From the NCBI GenBank assembly GCA_964626755.1, contig CAZVGO010000051.1, positions 1 to 64,000 of the forward strand: a DNA stretch of 64,000 nucleotides, in the 5' to 3' direction. Made by a program: the position numbers and the translations under genes. The notes beneath the pieces were generated by a model. That model was not told where the DNA came from, searched no databases, and saw only the letters and a list, made by a program, of their open reading frames with translations. Positions 9,057-17,995 of this stretch are shown piece by piece. Within the stretch, counting starts at the first letter, position 1, and every line of letters starts with the position of its first letter. This stretch comes from JACDAV01 sp964626755. Lineage in GTDB: Bacteria > Chloroflexota > Limnocylindria > Limnocylindrales > CSP1-4.

Positions 9057-10421
9057 GTGCCACCCGGCGTAATCCTCGACCGTTCCCGCCTCGGAACCCT
9101 CATGGAGCGCGAGCAGCGCGACTTCGTCGCGCGCCACCCGCGCTCCGCGGCACTCCACGAGCGCGCCCGCGGGTCTCTCCTCGACGGCGTGCCGATGAAC
9201 TGGATGGTCAAGTGGGCCAGCGCCTTTCCGCTGTTCGTCGAGGAGGCGAGCGGCGCCCACTTCACCGACGTCGACGGGCACGATTACATCGACTTCTGCC
9301 TGGGTGACACAGGCGCGATGGCCGGCCACGGCCCGTCGCCCACGGTCCGTGCCGTCGAGGCCCAGCTCAGGCGCGGGATCACCCACATGCTCCCGACCGA
9401 GGACGCGATCGCCGCGGGCGGCGAGCTCCGGCGCCGCTTCGGGCTGCGCTGGTGGCAGTTCACGATCACCGCGACTGACGCGAACCGCTTCTCGATCCGC
9501 CTGGCCCGGAAGATCACCGGCCGGCGGTTCGTCGCGATCCACGACCACTGCTATCACGGCTCGGTCGACGAGACGTTCGCCGCGCTCGCGGCGGACGGCC
9601 GGGTCGTCGCGAGCCGGGGCAACATCGGGCCGCCGGTCGATCCGGCGCTCACCACCCGCGTCGTCGAGTTCAACTCCGTCGAGGGCCTCGAGCGCGCCCT
9701 GGCGGACCGGGACGTCGCCGCGCTGCTGATCGAGCCGGCCCTGACGAACGTCGGGATCGTGCTGCCCGAGCCGGGCTATCTCGATGCGGTCCGCGACATC
9801 ACGCGGCGAACCGGAACGCTGCTGATCGTCGACGAGACCCACACGATCTGTGCCGGTCCGGCCGGGATGACCGGCACACACGGGCTCGAGCCGGACGTGC
9901 TCGTCATCGGCAAGACGATCGGCGGCGGGATCCCGGCCGGCGCGTACGGGATGAGCGAAGCCGTCGGCGAGCAGGTCTCGGGCTCGATCCCGGTCGAGGA
10001 GTCGGACATCGGGGGGATCGGCGGCACGCTCGCCGGATACGCCCTGTCGATGGCCGCGATCCGGGCGACGCTCGGCGAGGTCCTCACCGACGACGCCTTC
10101 CGGCGGATGCTTCCGCTCGGCGAGCGCTGGGCCCGCGGCGTCGACAGGGCGATCGCCGGCCGCCGCGTGCCGTGGCACGTCACCCGCCTCGGGGCACGGG
10201 CGGAGTACCACTTCATGCCGGACCCGCCGCGGACCGGCGCGGAGCAGGCCGCCCACGCCGACTTCGAGCTGGAGCGATTCCTCCACCTGTGGGCGATGAA
10301 TCGGGGGATCCTGATGACGCCGTTCCACAACATGGCCCTCATGTCGCCGGCGACCACGGAGGCGGACGTCGACCGGCACACCGAGGTCTTCGCGGAGGCG
10401 GTCGAGGCCCTTTTCGGATAG
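9057..10421 (+). CDS. Class III PLP-dependent aminotransferase (aspartate aminotransferase family)
   Basis: This 454-residue fold-type I PLP enzyme is closest in layout to glutamate-1-semialdehyde aminomutase-like transaminases. The PLP region shows LLIVDETHTICAGPAGM (cofactor Asp) and VLVIGKTIGGGIPAGAYG with the Schiff-base Lys; HDHCYHGSVDE and YIDFCLGDTGAMAGHGP are the substrate-side motifs. The start is GTG; a GATGAT box ends exactly 6 bases before it, a weak version of the leaderless pattern seen at other genes here. An ATG 45 bases further in is the alternative. It probably transfers an amino group between an amino acid or amine and a keto acid. The substrate cannot be read from context. 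Confidence 0.85.
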   Translation: MPPGVILDRSRLGTLMEREQRDFVARHPRSAALHERARGSLLDGVPMNWMVKWASAFPLFVEEASGAHFTDVDGHDYIDFCLGDTGAMAGHGPSPTVRAVEAQLRRGITHMLPTEDAIAAGGELRRRFGLRWWQFTITATDANRFSIRLARKITGRRFVAIHDHCYHGSVDETFAALAADGRVVASRGNIGPPVDPALTTRVVEFNSVEGLERALADRDVAALLIEPALTNVGIVLPEPGYLDAVRDITRRTGTLLIVDETHTICAGPAGMTGTHGLEPDVLVIGKTIGGGIPAGAYGMSEAVGEQVSGSIPVEESDIGGIGGTLAGYALSMAAIRATLGEVLTDDAFRRMLPLGERWARGVDRAIAGRRVPWHVTRLGARAEYHFMPDPPRTGAEQAAHADFELERFLHLWAMNRGILMTPFHNMALMSPATTEADVDRHTEVFAEAVEALFG

Positions 10422-10531
10422 CCCCACGGATCGCGGGACTTCCGGCCCGCAGCCGCGGTACGAATTGACCACCGGAGGCTCGTCCGGCGTGCGGATCGGG
10501 GGGCTATCGTGGCGGCCCGGGGCACCGCTGG

Positions 10532-11848
10532 GTGGACCGGCACGACCGTCCGGAGGAATCCCCCCTGAGCGTCGGCCTTCGCCTCGTCGGCCAGGCATCG
10601 AAGCGCGGCCTCGTGCCGCGCCTCCCGACCGCCGAGGTCCTGCTCAACGATATCGAAGCGTGGCTGGTCGCCGAGGCGGCTGACACCGCCGGCCCGAGCC
10701 GGCGAACCGAGGCCGACCCCAACGAGCCGGGCCTGTGCGTGCTCCTCCACCCGGCCGCGTCGGACCTCGAGATCGCCGTCGCCGAGGGAGGCCGGGTCAC
10801 GGTCAGCGCGACGACCGCAGAGGTCGGCCCGGGCTATCACACGTTTGTCTGCCAGCTGCTTCGCCGGATCGGCACGGACCTGGCCATCGCCTGGGAGCCC
10901 GGCGACCCGAGTGCCGGTACCGGCGACCAGACGGGGTACTTCGATTCGGGCACCCGAGCCGATGTCGAGGAGGCGCAGCTGCTCTGGCTCCACGACGGGC
11001 TCCAGGCGGCGCTGGCCGCGCGGGCACGTGGAGAGCGCGGTCACCTTGGCTCGTTCGGCGGTCACCGGTTCGCCTTCGAGGCGGCGGTCATCACCGCCCT
11101 TGGGCCGCGGGACGACGAGTGGCTCCGGGCGGCGGTCAACGACCCGCGGGTGGCGATCGACGTCTGGCCATGGACGCCGGACGCGATGGACGCGCGCTAC
11201 CTCCTCAACCGGGCGCTCGTGCTGATGTGGTCGGAGGTCCGCTGGCGCGCGCCGGCCACCCAGGGTGAGCGCAACACGATCGACGAGGTTCTCCGGATCC
11301 TCCGAAGGGCCTTCCCGCTCGACCCGGAGCTCCCCTACCCCTGGCGCGAATGGAAGGACCTGCTCGACTTCGCCGGCGCCGCCGATCCGCTGTACGACCG
11401 CATCGCGAAAGAGGCGGCGGCAGCCGGGGACGGCCCGCTCATCGGCTACCGGCGCGGCGACGTCGTCGCCGTCCACGGCGGCTGGGCGCTCGAGATCCCT
11501 GGCTCATTCGCGGAACGGCGGACGGACGAGGAGTGGTGGGCCGGCGAAGGCGGCCGGAGCATCACCCTGGCCGCGGTGTCGACGGGCACCGAGAACGGGC
11601 CGATGACGGCCGAGGCCTTCCTCGAGCGAGTGTCGGGAAATCTCGGGAGCGGCGCCCTCACCCATCAGGACGGACCCGTCGTCGGCAAGGCCCGCATCGC
11701 GGTCGACGACGGCTCGGAGGTCGGGCACGCGGTGCTCGACGCCTACTCCGCCGTGCGGGGCAGCGGGGCCGCCCTCCGGATCGAGATCCACGATCCGGCT
11801 GACTGGGAGTGGGCCCTCGGCATGTGGCGGTCGCTCCGCCCGGCCTGA
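10532..11848 (+). CDS. Hypothetical protein, 438 aa, unrecognised
   Basis: I do not recognise this family. The protein looks soluble, acidic and globular. The middle is rich in aromatic and charged residues (WLRAAVNDPRVAIDVWPWTPD, PYPWREWKDLLDF), and the C-terminal third is a beta-rich domain ending DWEWALGMWRSLRP. No signal peptide or membrane helix is visible. The start is uncertain: GTG at 10532 has no ribosome site, whereas a perfect GGAGGA at 10552-10557 lies 7 bases before an in-frame CTG (10565; LSVGLRLVG), which would give 427 residues. A TATCGT box at 10505-10510 could be the promoter. It lies 84 bases upstream of the nuclease-helicase gene on the same strand. Confidence 0.75.
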   Translation: MDRHDRPEESPLSVGLRLVGQASKRGLVPRLPTAEVLLNDIEAWLVAEAADTAGPSRRTEADPNEPGLCVLLHPAASDLEIAVAEGGRVTVSATTAEVGPGYHTFVCQLLRRIGTDLAIAWEPGDPSAGTGDQTGYFDSGTRADVEEAQLLWLHDGLQAALAARARGERGHLGSFGGHRFAFEAAVITALGPRDDEWLRAAVNDPRVAIDVWPWTPDAMDARYLLNRALVLMWSEVRWRAPATQGERNTIDEVLRILRRAFPLDPELPYPWREWKDLLDFAGAADPLYDRIAKEAAAAGDGPLIGYRRGDVVAVHGGWALEIPGSFAERRTDEEWWAGEGGRSITLAAVSTGTENGPMTAEAFLERVSGNLGSGALTHQDGPVVGKARIAVDDGSEVGHAVLDAYSAVRGSGAALRIEIHDPADWEWALGMWRSLRPA

Positions 11849-11932
11849 GCCCGGCGGCCCCGAGGGCCCGACCGGCCCGCATGACAGGCGACCTGACACG
11901 GATGCCGGGTATCGTTCGATCGTGAGACTGCG

Positions 11933-14900
11933 GTGCAGCTGATCGACGGCCGGCCCGTGTACGCGGCGACGGACCTCGTCGGGTACCTGGCGTGCGAGCA
12001 CCTGACCCAGCTCGAACGGGCCGCGCTCGCGGGCCTCACGGGGCGACCGGATCGCGTCGACCCGGAGCTCGACATCATCCGGAAGCGCGGGTTCGAGCAC
12101 GAGCAGCGCTTCCTCGCCGACCTTCGCGCCGAGGGCAAGCGGGTTGTCGAGATCTCACTCGATGGCTCGATCGAGGATCGCGGCGAGCAGCTGCGGGCCG
12201 CCGCGGCTGCCACGGAGGCGGCGATGGCCGGTGGGCCGGCCGTCATCTTCCAGGCGACGTTCTTCGACGGCACCTGGCGGGGGCACGCGGACTTCCTCCT
12301 CCGGGTGGAGTCGCCGGAACGGCCGTCGAAGTGGGGGCCGTTCCACTACGAGGTCGCCGACACGAAGCTCGCCCGCCACGTCAAGGCGAGTGCCGTCCTC
12401 CAGATCTGCAGCTACGTCGACCAGCTCGGGCGGATCCAGGGCGTTCGCCCGGAGTGGATGCACGTCGCCCTCGGCGGCAGCGCCCGGACCGTCGAGCGCC
12501 TTCGAGTCGACGACTACATGGCGTACTACCGGACCGCGCGCGACCGGTTCCTCGCGACGATGGCGGGGCCGGCTGCTGCGTTCCCGCCGATCGGGACCTA
12601 CCCGGAGCCGGTCGACCACTGCGACGTCTGCCGCTGGGCGGCGGAGTGCGTCGCCCGGCGACGCTCGGACGACCACCTCAGCCTCGTGGCGGGCATCTCC
12701 TCGCGCCAGCGCCGGGCGCTCGAGGATCGATCGGTTCGGACCCTCGCCGATCTCGGTCGGGTGACGTTGCCGCTCGAGCCCCGGCTGGAAGGCACGAGCG
12801 AGCAGGCCCTCGTCCGGGTCCGGGAGCAGGCCCGAATCCAGCTCGAAGGCCGTCTCGAGCGGCGGATGAAGTACGAGCTCCTCCTGCCTGAGCCCGGCGC
12901 GCCGATCGACGGGGAGCGCGGCCTGGCAATCCTCCCGCCACCGTCGCCGGGCGATCTCTTCTTCGACATCGAAGGCGACCCGTACGCGTTCGAGGATGGC
13001 CTCGACTACCTGTTCGGGGTCCTCGAGACGGACGGGACGTTCCATGCGTTCTGGGCACGGGATGCCGACGGCGGCTTCTCGCTCGAGTCGGAGAAGCGGG
13101 CGTTCCAGGAGCTGGTTGACTTCGTGATCGCCCGACTCGATCGGGATGCATCGATGCACGTCTATCACTACGCCGCGTACGAACCCACCGCCCTGAAGCG
13201 GCTGATGGGACGCTACGCGACCCGCGAGGACGAGGTCGACCGGCTCCTCAGGGGCGCGGTGATGGTCGACCTGCTGAGAGCAGTGCGCCAGTCGCTCCGG
13301 GCGTCCGTGGAGAGCTACTCGATCAAGAAGATCGAACCGCTCTACGGGTTCGAGCGCGAGGTGGACCTGCGCGATGCGGGCTCGAGCATCGTCGCCTTCG
13401 AGGAGTGGCTCCAGCTCGGCGAAGGCGAGCGCCCTGCTGCCACGCACCTCGACCGGATCGAGCGCTACAACCATGACGACGTCGTCAGCAATGCCCGACT
13501 GCGCGACTGGCTGGAAACACTGCGCGCCGAGCTGGCGCTCAAGACGGGCCAGCCGGTCCCCCGCCCTGCGGATCGCATTCCGGAGCTCCCAGCCGCGGTG
13601 ACCGAGGCGCAGGCCCACGTCCAGGCCATCGCGGACAAGCTCGCCGATGTGCCGGCAGACGAGACGCAGCGCACGCCGCAACAGCACGCGCGCTGGCTGC
13701 TCGGCCAGCTCCTCGGCTGGCATCGACGCGAGGACAAGTCGATGTGGTGGGAGTTCTTCCGGCGCGCACTCGAGCTGTCGCCACTGGAGCTCGTCGACGA
13801 CTCCGAGTCGATCGGTCTCCTCGTGCCGATCGGACCGCTCGACGAGGTCGTCAGGTCGAAGCAGTCCTGGAGGTACGGTTTCCCGCCCCAGGATTTCGAC
13901 ATCTCCCGGACGGTCTACGACCCGGGCAAGGCGCAGGCCCACCCGAACGACTCGCCCTTCGACTGGGCGGCGGGCGATCTCATCGCGATCAACGCGGCGG
14001 AACGAACGGTCGACCTCAAGCGATTGGTCGAGGACCCGCACCCCGAGGCCATCATTCCGCTCAACTGGTTCCGTAGCCAGGACCAGCAGGCGACGCTGCT
14101 GGCGATCGGCGAATGGGTGCTCGGGCACGGGATCGATGGCGAGGGCGCCTATCGGGCGGCGCGCGACCTGCTGCTCCGGCGGCCACCACGTGTGGGCCAG
14201 CGAACCGGGGATCCGCTGTCGCGACCGCCCGAGTCGGACCTCGAAGCCGCGCGCCGGCTCGTCCTCGCCCTGGATCACACGACGCTCGCGATCCAGGGCC
14301 CGCCGGGCTCCGGCAAGACGTACACCGGCGCTCGGATGATCTGCACGCTGCTCGCCGCCGGCAAGCGGGTCGGAATCACGGCGACCAGCCACAAGGTCAT
14401 CAGCAACCTCCTCGCCGCGGTCCTGAAGGCAGCCCGGGAGGAGGGCGTCGAAGTCCGGGCTGTCCAGCGCGCGAACAAGGACGTCGACGTGGTGGCCGAC
14501 GACTCGATCACGCGCGGGAAGGACAACCCGGACGTCCTGGCCCGGCTGGAGAGCGGGCAGGCGAACCTGGCTGCGGGCACCGCCTGGCTGTGGGCCTCGC
14601 CAAAGACGGCCGACGCGGTCGACGTGCTGTTCGTCGACGAGGCCGGCCAGATTTCGCTGGCCAACGTGATCTCGATGTCGGCCGCCGCCGAAAGCATGGT
14701 GTTGCTGGGCGATCCTCAGCAGCTCGACCAGCCGCTCAAGGGCTCACACCCGCCCGGCGCGGACCGATCCGCCCTGGCCCATGTGCTCGGCGATGCGGCA
14801 ACGATCGCAGCCGGAGACGGTCTCTTTCTCGAGACAACGTGGCGCCTCCATCCCGACCTCTGCCGATTCACGTCGGAGGTGTTCTACGACGGCCGCCTCG

Positions 14901-15475
14901 AGTCGGAGCCCCATCTCCTCGGCCAGCGCCTTCTCGCGCTCTCGCCGATCGGCGGTGTCGGCCCGCGATTCGTGCCCGGCCTCACGGAGGGATACGACAG
15001 CGAGTCCCCCGAGGAAGCTGCCGCAGTCGCGGATCTCGCCCGGGCGCTCACATCCGGTGGCGCGACCTGGATCGACGAGCATGGTCGCGAGCGCGCTCTT
15101 ACCTGGAACGACGTGCTGATCGTCGCGCCGTACAACGCGCAGGTCGGCGCGATCACCCGCCTCCTGCCGCCAGGCGCACGGGTCGGCACCGTCGACAAGT
15201 TCCAGGGCCAGGAGGCGCCGATCAGCATCTACTCCATGACGACCTCCGCACCGGAGCTCGCGCCGCGGGGCCTCGGCTTCCTGTACAGCCGCAACAGGCT
15301 GAACGTCGCGACGTCACGAGCCCGCTGCGTGGCTGTCGTCGTCGCCTCCCCGGACCTGCTGCGAGTGCGGGCCCGGACACCGGCCCACATGCGGCTCGTC
15401 AACGCGCTGTGCCGGTTCGTCGAGATGGGCGAGGATGCGCCACGCCCCGTCAGCGCTTCGGTATCAGCTCCCTGA
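11933..15475 (+). CDS. TM0106-family RecB-like nuclease fused to superfamily 1 helicase
   Basis: This 1180-residue fusion opens with the typical VQLIDGRPVYAATDLVGYLACEHLTQLE. A RecB/Cas4-like nuclease part (~1-300) includes YEVADTKLARHVKASAVLQI and a Cys cluster HCDVCRWAAEC (~229). An RNase-H-like DEDD exonuclease part follows, with FFDIEGDPYAFEDGLDYLFG (~345) and YNHDDVVSNARLRDWL (~512). The SF1 (Upf1/Dna2-type) helicase has Walker A GPPGSGKTYTG (~787), VLFVDEAGQISLA (~900), GDPQQL, VDKFQGQEAP and a final NRLNVATSRARC motif. It should resect or process DNA (or RNA:DNA) ends in an ATP-dependent way. Start is GTG; a TATCGT box (11910-11915) predicts transcription from about 11922. It overlaps the convergent M20 gene by 26 bases. 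Confidence 0.92.
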   Translation: MQLIDGRPVYAATDLVGYLACEHLTQLERAALAGLTGRPDRVDPELDIIRKRGFEHEQRFLADLRAEGKRVVEISLDGSIEDRGEQLRAAAAATEAAMAGGPAVIFQATFFDGTWRGHADFLLRVESPERPSKWGPFHYEVADTKLARHVKASAVLQICSYVDQLGRIQGVRPEWMHVALGGSARTVERLRVDDYMAYYRTARDRFLATMAGPAAAFPPIGTYPEPVDHCDVCRWAAECVARRRSDDHLSLVAGISSRQRRALEDRSVRTLADLGRVTLPLEPRLEGTSEQALVRVREQARIQLEGRLERRMKYELLLPEPGAPIDGERGLAILPPPSPGDLFFDIEGDPYAFEDGLDYLFGVLETDGTFHAFWARDADGGFSLESEKRAFQELVDFVIARLDRDASMHVYHYAAYEPTALKRLMGRYATREDEVDRLLRGAVMVDLLRAVRQSLRASVESYSIKKIEPLYGFEREVDLRDAGSSIVAFEEWLQLGEGERPAATHLDRIERYNHDDVVSNARLRDWLETLRAELALKTGQPVPRPADRIPELPAAVTEAQAHVQAIADKLADVPADETQRTPQQHARWLLGQLLGWHRREDKSMWWEFFRRALELSPLELVDDSESIGLLVPIGPLDEVVRSKQSWRYGFPPQDFDISRTVYDPGKAQAHPNDSPFDWAAGDLIAINAAERTVDLKRLVEDPHPEAIIPLNWFRSQDQQATLLAIGEWVLGHGIDGEGAYRAARDLLLRRPPRVGQRTGDPLSRPPESDLEAARRLVLALDHTTLAIQGPPGSGKTYTGARMICTLLAAGKRVGITATSHKVISNLLAAVLKAAREEGVEVRAVQRANKDVDVVADDSITRGKDNPDVLARLESGQANLAAGTAWLWASPKTADAVDVLFVDEAGQISLANVISMSAAAESMVLLGDPQQLDQPLKGSHPPGADRSALAHVLGDAATIAAGDGLFLETTWRLHPDLCRFTSEVFYDGRLESEPHLLGQRLLALSPIGGVGPRFVPGLTEGYDSESPEEAAAVADLARALTSGGATWIDEHGRERALTWNDVLIVAPYNAQVGAITRLLPPGARVGTVDKFQGQEAPISIYSMTTSAPELAPRGLGFLYSRNRLNVATSRARCVAVVVASPDLLRVRARTPAHMRLVNALCRFVEMGEDAPRPVSASVSAP

Positions 15476-16721
15476 CGAGCCACGCCGCGAGGACGCGGGC
15501 GCAGTCCGCGACCTGGGCGAGCGGCACGTGCTCATCCGCGGCGTGGGCGACCCGGATGTCGCCCGGCCCGTAGATGACGGTCGGGGTGCGGCCCTCGTTG
15601 ACGAGCAGCCGCATGTCAGCCCCGTACGGCTCGCCGATCGCCGCCGGACGCCGACCGAGGACACCCTCGGCGACGGACGCGAGGCCGGCCGGCAGCGGAT
15701 CGTCGGCCGGAACTGCTGCGGACGAGAAGCGGCCGCCGACGATCTCGACCTCCACCGGGTGGTCGCGCAGGAAGTCGTCTGCCTCGCAGGCCGCGGCGAT
15801 GCACGCCCGGAGCTCGACCTCCGCCTCGCGCCACGTCTGCCCGAGTCGCACGCCGTACCGCCCGTCCGCCTCGACCCGATCCATGACGGTCGATGCCCAG
15901 TCCCCTCCCCTGACCTTGCCGACGATCGTCGGGTAGGGCAGGCCGAGGGCGGTCATGAGCGGGTTCGTCTCCGACGCGTTCCGCAGCGCCTCGTCCGCCT
16001 CCAGAGCGGCGACCAGCACCTGGAGCTTGTCAAGCGCGGAGACGCCCTCCCGGCGCTTCGACGCGTGCGCGGCGCGGCCGCGCACGGTGAGCCGGAACGT
16101 GATCGCGCCGGCGTGGGCGATGACAACGTCGAGGTCGGTCGGCTCGGAGATGATCGCCGCGTCGCCCGTGACTCCGGCCCGGATCGCCGCGAGCATCCCC
16201 TGCCCGCCGTCCTCCTCGGACGGGACGAACGCGAGGACGAGCTCGCCGGCGAGGACTGTTCGGTCGGCGACCGACCGGAGAACACGGCCTGCCTCGAGGA
16301 TCGCGGCCACGCCGCCCTTCATGTCGCAGGCGCCCCGGCCGTAGAGCACGTTGTCGCGGACCTCGGCGCCCCACGGGTGGACGGTCCACGTCGCGAGATC
16401 GCCAGGCGGCACGACGTCGACATGCCCCACGAGGATGACCCGCCGCCCGCCCGGGCGGCCGACCCGCCCGAGGACGATCGGGAGGCTCGCCCGGGGCATC
16501 TCCGCGCCGGGCCAGTCCGGGTCCGCCTGCGCCTCCTGGGGCGTGGGGGTGATCCGTTCAACGGGGATATCGGCTGCCTCGAGGAGCCGGACGATCTCGA
16601 GCTGGACCTCCTCCTCGTGGCCGGTGACACTCGCGATCTGGACGATGCCCACCAGGTCCGCCAGGATCCGGGCAGGGTCGACGGCGGCGACCGCGGCGCG
16701 CTCGAGGTCGGTCAGGCCCAC
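15450..16721 (-). CDS. M20-family metallopeptidase (ArgE/DapE-type deacylase)
   Basis: This 423-residue cytoplasmic di-zinc hydrolase has the metal and catalytic motifs of the ArgE/DapE/CPG2 group in order: GHVDVVPPG (His and catalytic Asp), YGRGACDMKGG (bridging Asp), PSEEDGGQG (general-base Glu pair), SEPTDLDVV, the dimerisation lid RGRAAHAS, and a late His in VAHAADEHVPL. The start is GTG (VGLTDLER), two bases after the stop of the DDAH-like gene, so the two form an operon. With a guanidino-group hydrolase upstream, a substrate such as N-acetylornithine or N-acetylcitrulline is plausible but inferred. Any longer start would overlap the upstream gene. Confidence 0.88.
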   Translation of the reverse strand: MGLTDLERAAVAAVDPARILADLVGIVQIASVTGHEEEVQLEIVRLLEAADIPVERITPTPQEAQADPDWPGAEMPRASLPIVLGRVGRPGGRRVILVGHVDVVPPGDLATWTVHPWGAEVRDNVLYGRGACDMKGGVAAILEAGRVLRSVADRTVLAGELVLAFVPSEEDGGQGMLAAIRAGVTGDAAIISEPTDLDVVIAHAGAITFRLTVRGRAAHASKRREGVSALDKLQVLVAALEADEALRNASETNPLMTALGLPYPTIVGKVRGGDWASTVMDRVEADGRYGVRLGQTWREAEVELRACIAAACEADDFLRDHPVEVEIVGGRFSSAAVPADDPLPAGLASVAEGVLGRRPAAIGEPYGADMRLLVNEGRTPTVIYGPGDIRVAHAADEHVPLAQVADCARVLAAWLVRELIPKR

Positions 16722-16723
16722 GT

Positions 16724-17590
16724 TCAGCCGCGCAGGATCGGCCGGGTCAGGCAGGTCGGTCCGCCCGAGCCGTTGATCCCGATCTCGGCCGCCGGGTAGG
16801 TGTGGACCTCGCAGCCGCGCGCCTGGAGCGCGGCCTTGGTTCGGGGATTGCCCTCGGCCGCGACGAGGACCCCCGGTCGGACCGCCAGGACGTTGCAGCC
16901 GAGGGTCGCGAACTCTTCCTCGGGGACCTCGACGAGCCGGATACCCAGGTCTCCGAGGACCTCCCACAGGCCCACGGGTAGAAGCGGAAGGAAGACGACG
17001 GCGAGGTCATCAGCGACCGGCGAGATCACCGACAGGAGGTGGATCAGCTCGACCGGGCCGCGCCAGTACGGGACGTCGAATACCCGGACGTCGCCCCCAA
17101 CCATCGCGGCGAGCTGGCGCGCGCCTTCCGAGTTCGTCCGGAGGGTGCGGCCGATGCAGAAGAGGTCAGGCCGGAGCCAGAAGGTGTCGCCACCCTCGAT
17201 CGTGCCCGGTGCCTCGATCCGGCCGACGGTCGGGATGCCGGCCGCCGTGGCCCACTCCTCGAGGAGGGCCGGCTCGGACTGCCGGTTCGGCTTGCCGGGC
17301 CGGAGCGGGATCGCGCCGCGATCCGTCACGAGCAGCGGGTCGAACGTGTAGACGAGATCCGGGCTCGGGCCCTGGGCCTCCAGGGTGTGGACGGCCACAC
17401 CGAGCCCCGCCAGCACGTCGACGAATGCGTCGTGCTCCCGGCGCGCCACATCGAGATCGACGGGCCTGAGGAAGCCGTGAGCCGGGTCATCGAACGCGGC
17501 ACCGAACGCTGCGTCCGGCCGCTTCACGAGGACCTCGCGGAGGGGTGCCGTCATCGACTGGGCGCCGAAGCGCCGCTCGGTCAGGGTCAC
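16724..17590 (-). CDS. Dimethylarginine dimethylaminohydrolase-like (amidinotransferase superfamily)
   Basis: This 288-residue enzyme of the pentein/guanidino-group-modifying fold cleaves methylated arginine or a related guanidine to citrulline plus an amine. Conserved points are FGAQSMTAPLREVLVKRP at the N-terminus, the EGGDTFWLR substrate loop, the catalytic His in VELIHLLSVIS and the nucleophilic Cys in SGGPTCLTRPIL near the C-terminus. The GTG at 17590 is supported by homologue length and by TATCCT exactly 6 bases upstream (17597-17602), implying a leaderless mRNA. The M20 deacylase follows after two bases. Other pentein activities, such as arginine deiminase-like, cannot be excluded. Confidence 0.85.
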   Translation of the reverse strand: MTLTERRFGAQSMTAPLREVLVKRPDAAFGAAFDDPAHGFLRPVDLDVARREHDAFVDVLAGLGVAVHTLEAQGPSPDLVYTFDPLLVTDRGAIPLRPGKPNRQSEPALLEEWATAAGIPTVGRIEAPGTIEGGDTFWLRPDLFCIGRTLRTNSEGARQLAAMVGGDVRVFDVPYWRGPVELIHLLSVISPVADDLAVVFLPLLPVGLWEVLGDLGIRLVEVPEEEFATLGCNVLAVRPGVLVAAEGNPRTKAALQARGCEVHTYPAAEIGINGSGGPTCLTRPILRG

Positions 17591-17652
17591 CCGCGAAGGA
17601 TACGGCCGCCGGCCTGTTCGAAACCGGGAGCGAGGAGCAGGCTTCGGGCACG

Positions 17653-17883
17653 ATGGCCGGCTACGCGGCGGCGATGCGGATCGAGGGGATCGAGATCCGG
17701 GGCGGGCTGGCGGCACAGCCGGTCCGGGCAAGCCCGGGACCAGTACTGCTCCCGGCGAGCCTGGCCCTGGTCGACTTGGCGGGCAAGGACCCTGGCGAGC
17801 ACCTCCGCCAGCGCCTGGCCGATCTCCGGATCTACCTCGGCCAGCTGACCTGGTACCTGTTCAAAGCCGAGTCCTGGCGCTGA
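17653..17883 (+). CDS. Small hypothetical protein (76 aa)
   Basis: Coding is suggested by balanced, protein-like composition: IEGIEIRGGL, then LALVDLAGKDPGEHLRQRLADLRIYLGQLTWYLFKAESWR, an amphipathic helix with aromatic C-terminus. I do not recognise the family. The ATG at 17653 has GAGGAG only at a long distance upstream, and a second ATG at 17674 is possible. It is divergent from the DDAH-like gene and lies in the short space before the sugar dehydrogenase. Confidence 0.5.
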   Translation: MAGYAAAMRIEGIEIRGGLAAQPVRASPGPVLLPASLALVDLAGKDPGEHLRQRLADLRIYLGQLTWYLFKAESWR

Positions 17884-17995
17884 CCGTCGTCCGGGGGCCC
17901 GCAGCCGATCGTTCGGGTTGCACGGGCATCCCCGACCCTGTCAAGATTCCGGTCATAGGCGGCTGGGCAATCCGGGCGCGAAATGGGAGATCTGC

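Noticed and set aside
11916..11942. GTG at 11922 as a leaderless start of the nuclease-helicase
   Set aside because: TATCGT is 6 bases upstream, but that GTG is out of frame and stops after six codons; the frame needs GTG 11933.
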